NCBI GenBank assembly: GCA_947625475.1
Contig: CANQOL010000003.1
Span: forward strand, 1-64,000
Direction: 5' to 3'
DNA: 64,000 nucleotides
From: an uncultured Acetatifactor sp.
GTDB lineage: Bacteria > Bacillota > Clostridia > Lachnospirales > Lachnospiraceae
Shown one piece after another: positions 1-7,869 of the stretch. Position numbers and translations under genes: made by a program. The number at the start of each line of letters is the position of its first letter. Positions within the stretch are counted from its first letter, which is position 1. A model generated the notes under the pieces. The model had not been told where the DNA came from and made no database searches. It was given only the letters and a program-made list of their open reading frames with translations.

Positions 1-4
1 CCAT

Positions 5-77
5 GCTGCTGTGGCTCAGTCGGTAGAGCGTCGCATTGGTAGTGCGGAGGTCACGGGTCCGATTCCCGTCAGCAGCT
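5..77 (+). tRNA. tRNA-Thr (anticodon GGT)
   Basis: A full cloverleaf can be folded by hand. The acceptor stem GCTGCTG (5-11) pairs with CAGCAGC (70-76). The anticodon stem TCGCA/TGCGG encloses the loop TTGGTAG, giving anticodon GGT. The T stem is ACGGG/CCCGT. The length is 73 nt and the 3' CCA is not encoded. A strong terminator follows at once, so it is a single-gene unit or the last of a cluster lying to the left. Confidence 0.95.
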
Positions 78-81
78 CTCT

Positions 82-111
82 GAAAGTGCCTGATTGATGT
101 CAGGCACTTTC
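82..111 (+). terminator. Terminator hairpin of tRNA-Thr
   Basis: The arms GAAAGTGCCTGA (82-93) and TCAGGCACTTTC (100-111) are perfectly complementary over 12 bp around a 6-nt loop. They start 5 nt after the tRNA. The 3' arm ends in TTTC rather than a long T run. Confidence 0.8.
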
Positions 112-146
112 GCTATGTTAACAATCAGAAGAAGCATTTAATCCGC

Positions 147-175
147 TTGTCAAAAGCGTGTGAATCTGATATAAT
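147..175 (+). promoter_or_regulatory. SigA-type promoter of the coiled-coil gene
   Basis: TTGTCA (147-152), a 17-bp spacer and TATAAT (170-175). A start codon at 147 would overlap this -35 box, which supports the later start at 207. Confidence 0.7.
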
Positions 176-206
176 GAGGCAAATAGGAGGCCAAGGAGGC
201 GGAGTT

Positions 207-497
207 ATGACGGACAGTGAAAAGCTGGACATTTTACTTGACAAATTTTCAGACATGGAATCCAGGTTTACAAACATGGAATCCAGGTTTGCAAACATGG
301 AAACGGACATTTCCTCTATCAAGCTTATTCTGGAAAATGAAATCAGAGTAAACATCCAGCGCGTGGCGGAAGGACACCTAGATCTTTCCAGGAATCTACA
401 GGATGCCATGAGGCCCAGCAATGAGGTTGAAATGCTTGCGATCAAAGTCAGGATGCTTGAGTCGGAAATCAGAGACATTAAAAGGAAAATATCATAG
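207..497 (+). CDS. Small coiled-coil protein of unknown function
   Basis: A 96-residue soluble, highly charged protein, predicted almost wholly helical. An early 21-bp direct repeat (from about 253) encodes a repeated 7-residue unit, D/N-M-E-S-R-F-T/A, giving heptads as in a coiled coil. The start at ATG 207 is chosen because AGGAGGCGGAG lies just upstream and a good promoter ends at 175. Similar small coiled-coil proteins are common in clostridia without a known role. It lies between tRNA-Thr and a decayed lysozyme gene, so it may belong to an old mobile element. No function is assigned. Confidence 0.7.
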   Translation: MTDSEKLDILLDKFSDMESRFTNMESRFANMETDISSIKLILENEIRVNIQRVAEGHLDLSRNLQDAMRPSNEVEMLAIKVRMLESEIRDIKRKIS

Positions 498-502
498 GGG
501 CG

Positions 503-619
503 ATGGAAATTACGGTATCAGAAGCACAGAAAAGGGCTGATAAAAAGATTACAAATCAAAGCAAAAACGGATTTATAAAAGCTGCGATAAATGAAAAATT
601 GAACAGAGAAGAAAAATAG
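503..619 (+). CDS. Possible 38-residue lysine-rich micro-ORF
   Basis: ATG 503 to TAG 617-619 encodes a 38-residue, very basic, helical-looking peptide (begins MEITVSEAQKRADKK). It starts 5 nt after the preceding stop, with AGGGGCG just upstream, and its stop lies inside the 5' arm of a terminator. The tight spacing favours a real second gene or the relic of a longer one. No family is recognised. Confidence 0.35.
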   Translation: MEITVSEAQKRADKKITNQSKNGFIKAAINEKLNREEK

Positions 620-647
620 ATCGCATTTTTTAACGGTCTATTTTTTT
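612..647 (+). terminator. Rho-independent terminator
   Basis: The arms AAAAATAGATCG (612-623) and CGGTCTATTTTT (634-645) form a 12-bp stem with one T-G pair and a 10-nt loop, ending in seven T (641-647). It closes the small operon starting at 207. Confidence 0.8.
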
Positions 648-659
648 GGACTGAAAATA

Positions 660-833
660 GAACAAAGCTCCCCCCTCTGGATCCGAAATATCTGGACGGC
701 GCCCCGGGACTGTGGAAACTGGACCTTCTGGCAGTACACAAACCGGGGGCGCCTTAAGGGCTGCAGCGGGGAGGAACCCTATGTGGACCTGAACGTGTTT
801 GGCGGCACGGCCCAGGAGTGGGAAAAGTGGTAA
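660..833 (+). pseudogene. 3' remnant of a GH25 lysozyme (endolysin-type) gene
   Basis: One open frame (TAA at 831-833) translates to the typical end of a GH25 lysozyme: PLWIRNIW, then FWQYTNRGRL, then YVDLNVFGG. These correspond to the WQYT and VDxN motifs near the C-terminus of that family. No start codon, catalytic Asp/Glu segment or upstream frame is present, because the sequence 5' of it is the preceding terminator. About 55 codons remain of a domain of about 190. GH25 enzymes are common phage endolysins and autolysins, so this is probably a prophage or autolysin relic beside the tRNA-Thr gene. Its stop lies 7 bp from the convergent PBP stop. Confidence 0.75.
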
Positions 834-840
834 ATACGCT

Positions 841-3660
841 TTAGGGGGCCGCGGGGGACGCCTGATCCGCGGAGGGATCCGCGGCGGGAGCGTCCGTCCC
901 GCCGGCGCCGGGATCCGTGGAGGGATTCACCGTCCCGGGAGTGCCGGTGCCGGGCGGCATGACAGCCCCGGTAACCGGGTCAATGTAGCCGATAAAGGAG
1001 GGAAGCGTCTCCGGGGTGTACAGGCCCGCGGCGATCATTTCCAGGCGCTGCTGCTCCAGCTTGATCAGGCAGTCGGGCTGCAGGAAAAATTCCGGCGTGT
1101 GCTGACAGGTGGCGGTGGTATTCGGCGCCTCATAGATCACGGAGCCGTCCGGCTGGGTGACCGGGACGGAGGATCCGCTCTGAAGGGATACATCCTCCAC
1201 CAGAGGCAGCTCCGCCACTCCCATAATGGGGAAGGGGCAGGAATCGCTGGCCTTGAGCAGATCGTAGGCGCAGATTAAGCCCTCGTAATGAATATCGCAG
1301 GATTCTGTGGGAACCGTGTCCGCCGCGAAATATTCCGACCGGACGGTTCCCTTTACGTCGCACAGGCCCGGCACAGGGAGCTTGCCGGATTTGGAGCAGA
1401 CCTGGGCCCGGACGATGCCGTCCGGCACGGTAAAGCCGATATTTTCCAGATTCTCATGGATGGGAGCCATAATGGCCCGCCACAGGGTCTTGGCGATGCC
1501 GGTCTCATCGTTCCCTGTCTTGGACACCATCTTTACATTGTTGTCGTATCCGGCCCAGACGGCGCAGGTATAGTAGGGCGTAAAGCCCGCGAACCACACA
1601 TCCACGTTGCTGGTGGTGGTGCCGGTCTTGCCCGCGATGGCCATTTTTCCAAAGTTTACCTTGGCGCCGGTTCCCTTGGTCACCACGTCCACCATGGCGT
1701 CGGTCAGCAAAAAGGCGGTGGTCTCCTTGAGCACCCGTCTGGACTCGGAGACGGTGTTGTCCAGGATGACCCGGCCATCGGAGTCCAGCACCTTGGTGTA
1801 AAGCTTGGGCTTATTGTACAGTCCCCCGTTGGCGATGGTGGCGAAGGCGGCCGTCAGCTCCTCGTTGGTGACGCCGTGGGTGATGCCGCCCAGGGCCAGA
1901 GGCTGGCGCACATCGGAGAATACCTTGCCGGAGCTGTTGATTTCGCCGTCGGTCAGGGTGGTGAAGCCCAGGTTTTTCAGGTAGTCGAAGCCCAGCTGGG
2001 GAGTGATCTGGGTCAGAGTTTTCACAGCGATAATGTTCATGGACTGCTCGATGGCGTAGCGGACCGACACGATCCCCTTATAGCCGGAGTACCAGTTGTC
2101 CACAGGTTCTCCGGTGTCGTAGTTGAAGGGGGCGTCGTTGAACACGCTGGCCAGGGTCAGCCCTGCGCTGTCCAGGGCGGGAGCGTAGGCGGACAGTACC
2201 TTGAAGGTGGAGCCGGGCTGGCGCTTGCTGCTGGTGGCCCGGTTCAGGGTCAGCCGTCCCTCTTTCACCCCCCGGCCGCCGGACATGGCCCGCACATAGC
2301 CGGTGTGATCTTCCATGATCACCACGGATACCTGGGGCTGGGGGAGGATGCTGATCCGCTCCTCATATTTGTCACCCTCCTGCATCATATCCTCCCGGTA
2401 GATCTCCGCGGCCTGACGGGCCTCCTCCTGGGAGGCAAAAATGCGGTTGAAGCTCTTGTCGTAGTTCTCCTTGAAGTATTTCTGCATCATCTCGTTGCTG
2501 TAGTTCTGCTGGGTGCCGTCCTCGTGGGTGATGGTCAGGCGGTAGTCCAGGAGCCATTTCACGTTCTCCGGGAAATTATCCGGATTGGCCACCTGCTCGT
2601 CCACGATGGCCTGGATGTCGGGATCCATGGTGGTGTAGATGCGAAGGCCCCCGGAGTTTAAAAGGAATTCGGCCTGGGTCTCATTGAGCCCGTTGCGGTT
2701 GATCAAATCCTCCTTGACGTCATAGGTCAATGCGTCCACAAAGTAGGAGCTGGTGGAGTTTTCCGACAGATACGAGATGTTGTGGTTTTCAATCCGCGAA
2801 TACACATCGTCCGCCATGGCCTCGTCGTATTGGGCCTGGGAGATGAAATTCGCCTCCCGCATATTGTTCAGGCACTTCTCCCGCCGTTCCGCGTTGGCAT
2901 CCGGGTGGCTGATGGGATTGAGGGCGGAAGGATTCTGGGTGATGGCGGCGATGACGGCGCTCTCGGAAATTGTCAGATCACTGACGGACTTGCCGAAGTA
3001 GCGCTGGGCCGCGGCCTCCACGCCCAGGGTGTTCTGCCCTAGGTTGATGGTGTTCAGGTATCGCTCCAGGATCTCCTGCTTGTCCAAAATTTTGGTGAGT
3101 TCAATGGCCAGGTACTGCTCCTGAAGCTTGCGCTTGACCTGCTTAATCAGGTTGTTCCCCTCCTCGGTCCACTCGGTGAAGATGGTATTCTTCAGAAGCT
3201 GCTGGGTGATGGTGCTGGCGCCTTCCTTCCTCTTTCCCATGGAGGTGAGGAAGACGAAGGCGGACCGGCCGAGGCCCTTGATATCGATCCCGTTGTTCTC
3301 ATAAAAGCGTGCATCCTCCAGGGCTACGAAGGCATAAGCCAGGTGCTGGGGAATCTTGTCCATGGTCACCGGGATCCGGTTGGAGTCGCTGGCCACCAGC
3401 TCATCGATCTTGTTGCCGGCGCTGTCGTAGACAAAGGTGGCGGCTCCCACAGGGGCCACGTCGTTGCTGGTGATCTGGGGGGTGGAGGCCAGGATGCCCT
3501 TGAACATGCCGATGCCGGCGGATATCCCGATGATTCCCGCGCCCACCAGGAGGATGAAAAACAGCTTTAAGAGAGAGAGCGTCAGCTTATGGCCCAGCTT
3601 GCTCCCGATGTTGCTCATGGACTTCTGCTTGGCGTAAACGCCGCGTCTGGAATAATTCAT
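841..3660 (-). CDS. Class A penicillin-binding protein (transglycosylase/transpeptidase)
   Basis: A 939-residue bifunctional peptidoglycan polymerase. A short basic N-terminus leads to one membrane anchor (about residues 26-52). The GT51 glycosyltransferase has EDARFY (115-120) and ASTITQQLLKN (148-158). The transpeptidase has STFK (Ser484 nucleophile), SMN (540-542) and KTG (678-680). The last 60 or so residues are Gly/Pro/Asp/Ala-rich and probably disordered in the wall. The start at 3660 follows GGAGAG. The open frame continues 60 codons upstream, but only through dispersed repeat copy A, so that extension is rejected. Transcription probably starts near 3834, giving a leader of about 170 nt. 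It is a monocistronic PBP1A/PonA-type enzyme. Confidence 0.95.
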   Translation of the reverse strand: MNYSRRGVYAKQKSMSNIGSKLGHKLTLSLLKLFFILLVGAGIIGISAGIGMFKGILASTPQITSNDVAPVGAATFVYDSAGNKIDELVASDSNRIPVTMDKIPQHLAYAFVALEDARFYENNGIDIKGLGRSAFVFLTSMGKRKEGASTITQQLLKNTIFTEWTEEGNNLIKQVKRKLQEQYLAIELTKILDKQEILERYLNTINLGQNTLGVEAAAQRYFGKSVSDLTISESAVIAAITQNPSALNPISHPDANAERREKCLNNMREANFISQAQYDEAMADDVYSRIENHNISYLSENSTSSYFVDALTYDVKEDLINRNGLNETQAEFLLNSGGLRIYTTMDPDIQAIVDEQVANPDNFPENVKWLLDYRLTITHEDGTQQNYSNEMMQKYFKENYDKSFNRIFASQEEARQAAEIYREDMMQEGDKYEERISILPQPQVSVVIMEDHTGYVRAMSGGRGVKEGRLTLNRATSSKRQPGSTFKVLSAYAPALDSAGLTLASVFNDAPFNYDTGEPVDNWYSGYKGIVSVRYAIEQSMNIIAVKTLTQITPQLGFDYLKNLGFTTLTDGEINSSGKVFSDVRQPLALGGITHGVTNEELTAAFATIANGGLYNKPKLYTKVLDSDGRVILDNTVSESRRVLKETTAFLLTDAMVDVVTKGTGAKVNFGKMAIAGKTGTTTSNVDVWFAGFTPYYTCAVWAGYDNNVKMVSKTGNDETGIAKTLWRAIMAPIHENLENIGFTVPDGIVRAQVCSKSGKLPVPGLCDVKGTVRSEYFAADTVPTESCDIHYEGLICAYDLLKASDSCPFPIMGVAELPLVEDVSLQSGSSVPVTQPDGSVIYEAPNTTATCQHTPEFFLQPDCLIKLEQQRLEMIAAGLYTPETLPSFIGYIDPVTGAVMPPGTGTPGTVNPSTDPGAGGTDAPAADPSADQASPAAP

Positions 3661-3769
3661 GATACTCTCCATTCCGGAGCGCTTAGCGCGACGGGGAGGT
3701 GGGAAATCCGCGGATGCGGGTTCCTTGCTGCCGTCAGAAGAATTTGCGGCGCTCCGGCACAAATTCTGG
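3661..3769 (-). repeat. Dispersed structured repeat, copy A (leader of the PBP gene)
   Basis: Read on the minus strand, a hairpin with arms AGAATTTGTG and CGCAAATTCT encloses the loop CCGGAGCGC. A second hairpin follows (GGAA..CCGC with GCGG..TTCC). Then comes CCGTCGCGCTAAGCGCTCCGG, ending directly at GGAGAG and the ATG. The first loop is complementary over 9 bp to GCGCTCCGG just before the ribosome site. The same element occurs at 9631-9702 and 43959-44062. Confidence 0.8.
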
Positions 3770-3840
3770 TGGAAAAGAAAGCATGTTCGTGTGTTTTCAC
3801 ACAGGGATTCTTTCTCATACTGCGCATAACATACAAGCAT

Positions 3841-3846
3841 ATTATA
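3841..3846 (-). promoter_or_regulatory. Extended -10 promoter of the PBP gene
   Basis: The minus strand reads TGGTATAAT, an extended -10 (TG-N-TATAAT) with a weak -35. It places the transcript start near 3834, so repeat copy A would be transcribed as 5' leader. Confidence 0.55.
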
Positions 3847-3929
3847 CCAAAATTTGTCTTGTAAATAAAGGTTTTCTTGTTTTCTTAATCAATTCTTCAC
3901 AAATTTTTCCGGTTTTAACCGGTTTTTTC

Positions 3930-3958
3930 TTGGAAAGTTGGGGGAGATGGTTTATACT
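3930..3958 (+). promoter_or_regulatory. Promoter of yigZ-mgtE
   Basis: TTGGAA (3930-3935), a 17-bp spacer and TATACT (3953-3958). It lies inside the longest reading frame of yigZ, which shows that the true start must be downstream, at 4022. Confidence 0.6.
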
Positions 3959-4021
3959 GAAAAAAGATGGGAAGAAACGCTGGGCCCAAGGGCCCCGGCC
4001 GGACGGAGGAATGGGAAGAGC

Positions 4022-4666
4022 ATGGCACAGGAGAGGGCACGGGAGGAATCCTACCGGGTGCTGGCCCAGGGCGGCCAGGGGGAGATCACGGAGAAGAAAT
4101 CCCGGTTCATCGCCACCCTTCGGCCCGTGGAGCGGGAGGAGGAAGCGGCTGCCTTTGTGGAGGAGATCCGGAAGAAATACTGGGACGCCAGGCACAACTG
4201 CTTCGCCTACGTGCTGGGGGGCCGGGGAGAGCTGACCCGCTGCAGTGACGACGGGGAGCCCGGCGGCACGGCGGGGCGTCCCATGCTGGAGGTGCTCACG
4301 GGAGAGGGGATCTGCAATGCGGCGGTGGTGGTGACCCGGTATTTCGGGGGAGTCCTTCTGGGGACGGGAGGTCTGGCCAGAGCCTACTCCCAGGCGGTGC
4401 AGGAGGGGCTGAAGGCATGCCGGGTGGCCGTCATGCGCTATGGCTGGCAGATCAGCCTGAAGGCCGGCTACGGAGATGTGGGAAAGATCCTCTATCTGCT
4501 GGGCCAGAGAGGGATTGTGCCCCGGGAGAGCCAGTACGGGGCCGACGTCAGGCTGGAGATTTTCGCGGCTGCCGGGGAGGCGCCGGGGCTGATGCAGGAG
4601 CTGACGGAGGCCACCGGGGGCCGGATGGACTGGACCAGGGAGAGAGAGCTTTATTTTATGGAATAG
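4022..4666 (+). CDS. yigZ: YigZ/IMPACT family protein
   Basis: A 214-residue cytoplasmic protein of the UPF0029/IMPACT family. The first domain holds the usual run of motifs: EKKSRFIA, WDARHNCFAY, SDDGEPGGTAGRPM and VVVTRYFGG followed by LGTGGL. The second is the smaller ferredoxin-like DUF1949 domain. Eukaryotic IMPACT acts in translational control (GCN2 regulation), but the bacterial role is unsettled. ATG 4022 is preferred over the TTG at 3938 because a good promoter ends at 3958. It is followed at 36 bp by mgtE, probably co-transcribed. Confidence 0.9.
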   Translation: MAQERAREESYRVLAQGGQGEITEKKSRFIATLRPVEREEEAAAFVEEIRKKYWDARHNCFAYVLGGRGELTRCSDDGEPGGTAGRPMLEVLTGEGICNAAVVVTRYFGGVLLGTGGLARAYSQAVQEGLKACRVAVMRYGWQISLKAGYGDVGKILYLLGQRGIVPRESQYGADVRLEIFAAAGEAPGLMQELTEATGGRMDWTRERELYFME

Positions 4667-4702
4667 AGGATGGGGGCAGGGCGCTCCGGGAGGAGGTTTG
4701 AC

Positions 4703-6052
4703 ATGGAAGAGAGAATGCAGTTTGAGACGGTGCAGGAGCTGCTGGACACCAAGCAGTACACGAATCTGCGGCAGTTTCTGTCGGAGTTAAACGATGCGGA
4801 TATCGCCGCCTGTATGGAGGAACTGGGGCAGGAGAGTATGCTGAAGGTCTTCCGGATTCTGCCAAAGGATCTGGCGGCGGATGTGTTTTCCTACCTGGAT
4901 GTGGACAACCAGCAGATGATTATTACCTCCCTGACCGATAAGGAGGCGGCGGGCATCATCAACAACCTGATGGCGGACGACGCCACGGACCTGCTGGAGG
5001 AGATGCCGGCCAATGTGGTGAAAAAGCTGCTGGCCAACGCCAGCCCGGAGGTGCGCCGGGACATCAATCACCTGCTGCGCTACCCGGAGGACTCCGCCGG
5101 CAGCCTGATGACGGTGGAGTATGTGGATCTGAAGGAGAATCTGACGGTGGATCAGGCCATTGAGCGCATCCGCAAGGTGGGGGTGGACAGCGAGACCATC
5201 AACATCTGCTATGTGCTGGATCCCCAGAGAAAGCTGCTGGGAACGGTGGCCCTGCGCTACCTGCTGCTGAGCAGGGGGGACGAGATCATCGGGGATATCA
5301 TGCATGAAAACGTGATTGCCATCCACACCCTGATGGACCAGGAGGAAGTGGCCCGGCAGTTCAAAAAGTACGATTTCACCTCCATGCCGGTGGTGGACAA
5401 TGAAAACCGCCTGGTGGGTATTATCACCGTGGACGATATTGTGGACATCATGGAGGAAGAGGCCACGGAGGATATGGAGAAGATGGCCGCCATCGTGCCC
5501 AGCGACAAGCCCTACATGAAGACCTCCGTGTGGGAGACCTACAAAAAGAGGATCCCCTGGCTGCTGCTGCTCATGGTTTCCGCCACCTTTACGGGCCAGA
5601 TCATCACCTCCTTTGAGGACGCCCTGACCCTCTATGTGGGCCTGAACGCCTTCATTCCCATGCTCATGGACACGGGGGGCAACGCGGGCGGACAGGCCAG
5701 CGTCACCGTGATCCGCGGCCTCTCTCTGGGGGAGATCGAATACCGGGATGTGGCGAAGGTGATGTGGAAGGAGATGCGGGTGGCCGTTCTCTGCGGCCTG
5801 TCCCTGGCGGCGGCCAACTTTGCAAAGCTCCTTATTCTGGACCGGGTGGGGGTCATGATTGCCCTGGTGGTGTGCCTGACCCTGGTGGCAGCCGTGCTGA
5901 TGGCCATGCTGGTGGGCTGTGTGCTTCCGGTGCTGGCAAAGCGTCTGGGCTTTGACCCGGCGGTGATGGCAAGCCCCTTTATCACCACCATTGTGGACGC
6001 CCTGTCCCTTCTGGCGTATTTTCGGATCGCCACGGGGATCCTGGGGCTGTAG
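4703..6052 (+). CDS. mgtE: Magnesium transporter MgtE
   Basis: A 449-residue Mg2+ channel/transporter of full family length. The cytosolic MgtE-N superhelical domain (about 20-120) is followed by two CBS domains (about 125-255) ending in the acidic run DIMEEEATEDMEKM. The C-terminal five-helix pore carries the conserved PMLMDTGGNAGGQ segment. The cytosolic domains sense Mg2+ and gate the pore, as known for the family. ATG 4703 has GGAGGAGG about 7 nt upstream. No M-box riboswitch is visible ahead of it; it is expressed with yigZ. Confidence 0.95.
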   Translation: MEERMQFETVQELLDTKQYTNLRQFLSELNDADIAACMEELGQESMLKVFRILPKDLAADVFSYLDVDNQQMIITSLTDKEAAGIINNLMADDATDLLEEMPANVVKKLLANASPEVRRDINHLLRYPEDSAGSLMTVEYVDLKENLTVDQAIERIRKVGVDSETINICYVLDPQRKLLGTVALRYLLLSRGDEIIGDIMHENVIAIHTLMDQEEVARQFKKYDFTSMPVVDNENRLVGIITVDDIVDIMEEEATEDMEKMAAIVPSDKPYMKTSVWETYKKRIPWLLLLMVSATFTGQIITSFEDALTLYVGLNAFIPMLMDTGGNAGGQASVTVIRGLSLGEIEYRDVAKVMWKEMRVAVLCGLSLAAANFAKLLILDRVGVMIALVVCLTLVAAVLMAMLVGCVLPVLAKRLGFDPAVMASPFITTIVDALSLLAYFRIATGILGL

Positions 6053-6056
6053 AAAA

Positions 6057-6074
6057 GGGGGCCTGCCGGCCCCC
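6057..6074. terminator. Bidirectional terminator between mgtE and the ABC exporter
   Basis: GGGGGCC (6057-6063) and GGCCCCC (6068-6074) form a 7-bp stem with a 4-nt loop, preceded by AAAA and followed by TATTGTTCT. It sits between two convergent genes and overlaps the stop codon of the minus-strand one. Confidence 0.65.
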
Positions 6075-7864
6075 TATTGTTCTCTCAGAAAATCGAACTG
6101 AGACATATACAGCTGGTAATATTCTCCCTTTAGGTCAAGGAGCTCTTGATGGGTTCCCTTCTCCAAGATATCCCCCTTGTCAACATACATAATGCAGGAG
6201 GCGTTCTGGATGGTGGAGAGCCGGTGGGCGATGATAAAGGAGGTGCGGCCCTGCAGCAGGCGGTTTAAGCCCTTCTGCAGCAGGAGCTCCGTCTCCGTGT
6301 CGATGCTGGAGGTGGCCTCGTCCAGGATCAGGATCTTGGGATCCGCCAGCAGGGCCCTGGCAAAGGCGATCAGCTGGCGCTGGCCGGCGGAGAGGCGGCT
6401 CCCTCTCTCGTTGACCTCCGTGTAGTAGCCGTTCTCCATGGACATGATGAAATCGTGGGCGCAGACGGTTTTGGCCGCCTCTATGACCTGTTCGTCCGTG
6501 GCGGTCCGGTTGCCGTAGCGGATATTGTCCATGATGGTGCCCGAGAAGATAAAGCTGTCCTGCATCATGACCCCCATCTGGCTGCGCAGGGAGTGGATGG
6601 TCACGGTGGAGATGTCCACGCCGTCGATGAGGATCCGGCCGGATCCCACGTTGTAAAAGCGGCTGATCAGGTTCACGATGGTGGATTTGCCAGCCCCGGT
6701 GGGGCCTACGATGGCGTAGGAGTCGCCCACATTGGCGGTGAAATTGATGTTGTCCAGCACCTGCTGGCCCTCCTCATAGCCGAAGCTCACGTTCTGGAAC
6801 TCCACCTTGCCCTGGATGGGAGGCATGGGGACGGCGCCCGGCGCGTCCTTCACCAGCACCGGCTCGTCGATGGTCTCAAAGATGCGCTCCAGGTAGGAGA
6901 TGGCGGTCAGCAGGCTGTTGTAGAAGCTGGCCAGGGTGTTGATGGGGGTCCAGAACCGCCCGATGTAGGAGGTGAAGGCGATCAGCACGCCCACCGTCAG
7001 GGGGATGTCCGGGGCCAGGATCATGCGGATTCCCAGCACATAGACGAAGGCGGAGGTGACTGCGGAGATCATATCCACGCAGGGGCCCATGGTGAAGTTT
7101 AAGGTGATGGCCCGCATCCAGGAGCTGCGGTAGCCCTGGCTGAGGCGGTTGAAAATATGGGTGTTCTCGTTCTCCCGCACAAAGGACTGGGTCACCCGGA
7201 TCCCGTTGATGCTCTCCGCAATGTAGGCGTTCAGGTTGGACTGCTTGTTGGACTGGATCTGCCAGGCCCGGCGCTGCTTTCTCTTGATGAACACCACGAA
7301 GGCGGCCAGCACGGGCAGGCCGCACAGGCACACCAGGGTGAGCCGCACGTCGCACAAAAGCATGAACAGCACGATAAACACCAGATTGCACAGATCCGTG
7401 ATGGTGTTCACGATACCGTTGGAGAGCAGATCGCTCAGGCTGTTTACATAGTTCACCACCCGCACCTGGATCTTGCCGTGGGGCCGGTCGTCGTAGTAGG
7501 AGAAGGGCAGCTCCTGCAGGTGGGTGAAGATGTCGGAGCGGATGGCGTGGATGATGCTCTGGCCGATGACGCTCATATTTTTGATTTTAAAGCGCAGGCT
7601 CACCGCCGTGTACAGGGCGATGAGAAGGGTTAGCAGGCTGGTCAGGGCGATCCCCCGCATATCCTTGTTGGGGATATAAATATCCATGATCCGCTGAAAG
7701 AAGATGGGGATCATCATGGTCAGGGCGGAGGAGCTCAGCAGCAGGACGATGACCGTGGCCATCTTTTTCTTGTAGGGGGTGATGTAGCCCGCCAGGCGCT
7801 TCAGCTGGCTTACGTCAAAGCTGTCCTCTAAAATCTCGTCTACGTCGTATTTGTTTCGTGCCAT
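6074..7864 (-). CDS. ABC exporter half-transporter, canonical-site subunit
   Basis: A 596-residue type IV (MDR-type) exporter with six N-terminal helices and a C-terminal ATPase. Visible motifs are Walker A GPTGAGKST, signature LSAGQRQL, Walker B LILDEATSS with the catalytic Glu, and the H-loop IIAHRLS. All catalytic residues are intact, unlike the partner encoded 5 bp upstream. The pair should form a heterodimer of the BmrCD/LmrCD/TM287-288 class, exporting drugs, lipids or peptides; the substrate cannot be read from sequence. It starts at 7864 with AGGAG upstream. Confidence 0.9.
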   Translation of the reverse strand: MARNKYDVDEILEDSFDVSQLKRLAGYITPYKKKMATVIVLLLSSSALTMMIPIFFQRIMDIYIPNKDMRGIALTSLLTLLIALYTAVSLRFKIKNMSVIGQSIIHAIRSDIFTHLQELPFSYYDDRPHGKIQVRVVNYVNSLSDLLSNGIVNTITDLCNLVFIVLFMLLCDVRLTLVCLCGLPVLAAFVVFIKRKQRRAWQIQSNKQSNLNAYIAESINGIRVTQSFVRENENTHIFNRLSQGYRSSWMRAITLNFTMGPCVDMISAVTSAFVYVLGIRMILAPDIPLTVGVLIAFTSYIGRFWTPINTLASFYNSLLTAISYLERIFETIDEPVLVKDAPGAVPMPPIQGKVEFQNVSFGYEEGQQVLDNINFTANVGDSYAIVGPTGAGKSTIVNLISRFYNVGSGRILIDGVDISTVTIHSLRSQMGVMMQDSFIFSGTIMDNIRYGNRTATDEQVIEAAKTVCAHDFIMSMENGYYTEVNERGSRLSAGQRQLIAFARALLADPKILILDEATSSIDTETELLLQKGLNRLLQGRTSFIIAHRLSTIQNASCIMYVDKGDILEKGTHQELLDLKGEYYQLYMSQFDFLREQ

Positions 7865-7869
7865 AGTCT

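Noticed and set aside
3661..3840. A 60-codon N-terminal extension of the PBP reading frame
   Set aside because: It only translates repeat copy A and the leader. The ribosome site and family start point to 3660, and a promoter lies at 3841.
3905..3928. CCGGTTTTAACCGG followed by T6 upstream of yigZ as a terminator
   Set aside because: No plus-strand transcript is expected to arrive there: the PBP gene is on the other strand and its remnant neighbour ends 3 kb away. The stem is also only 5 bp.
4667..4702. Possible Mg2+ (M-box) riboswitch before mgtE
   Set aside because: Only 36 bp separate yigZ from mgtE, and the sequence before yigZ has no M-box core.
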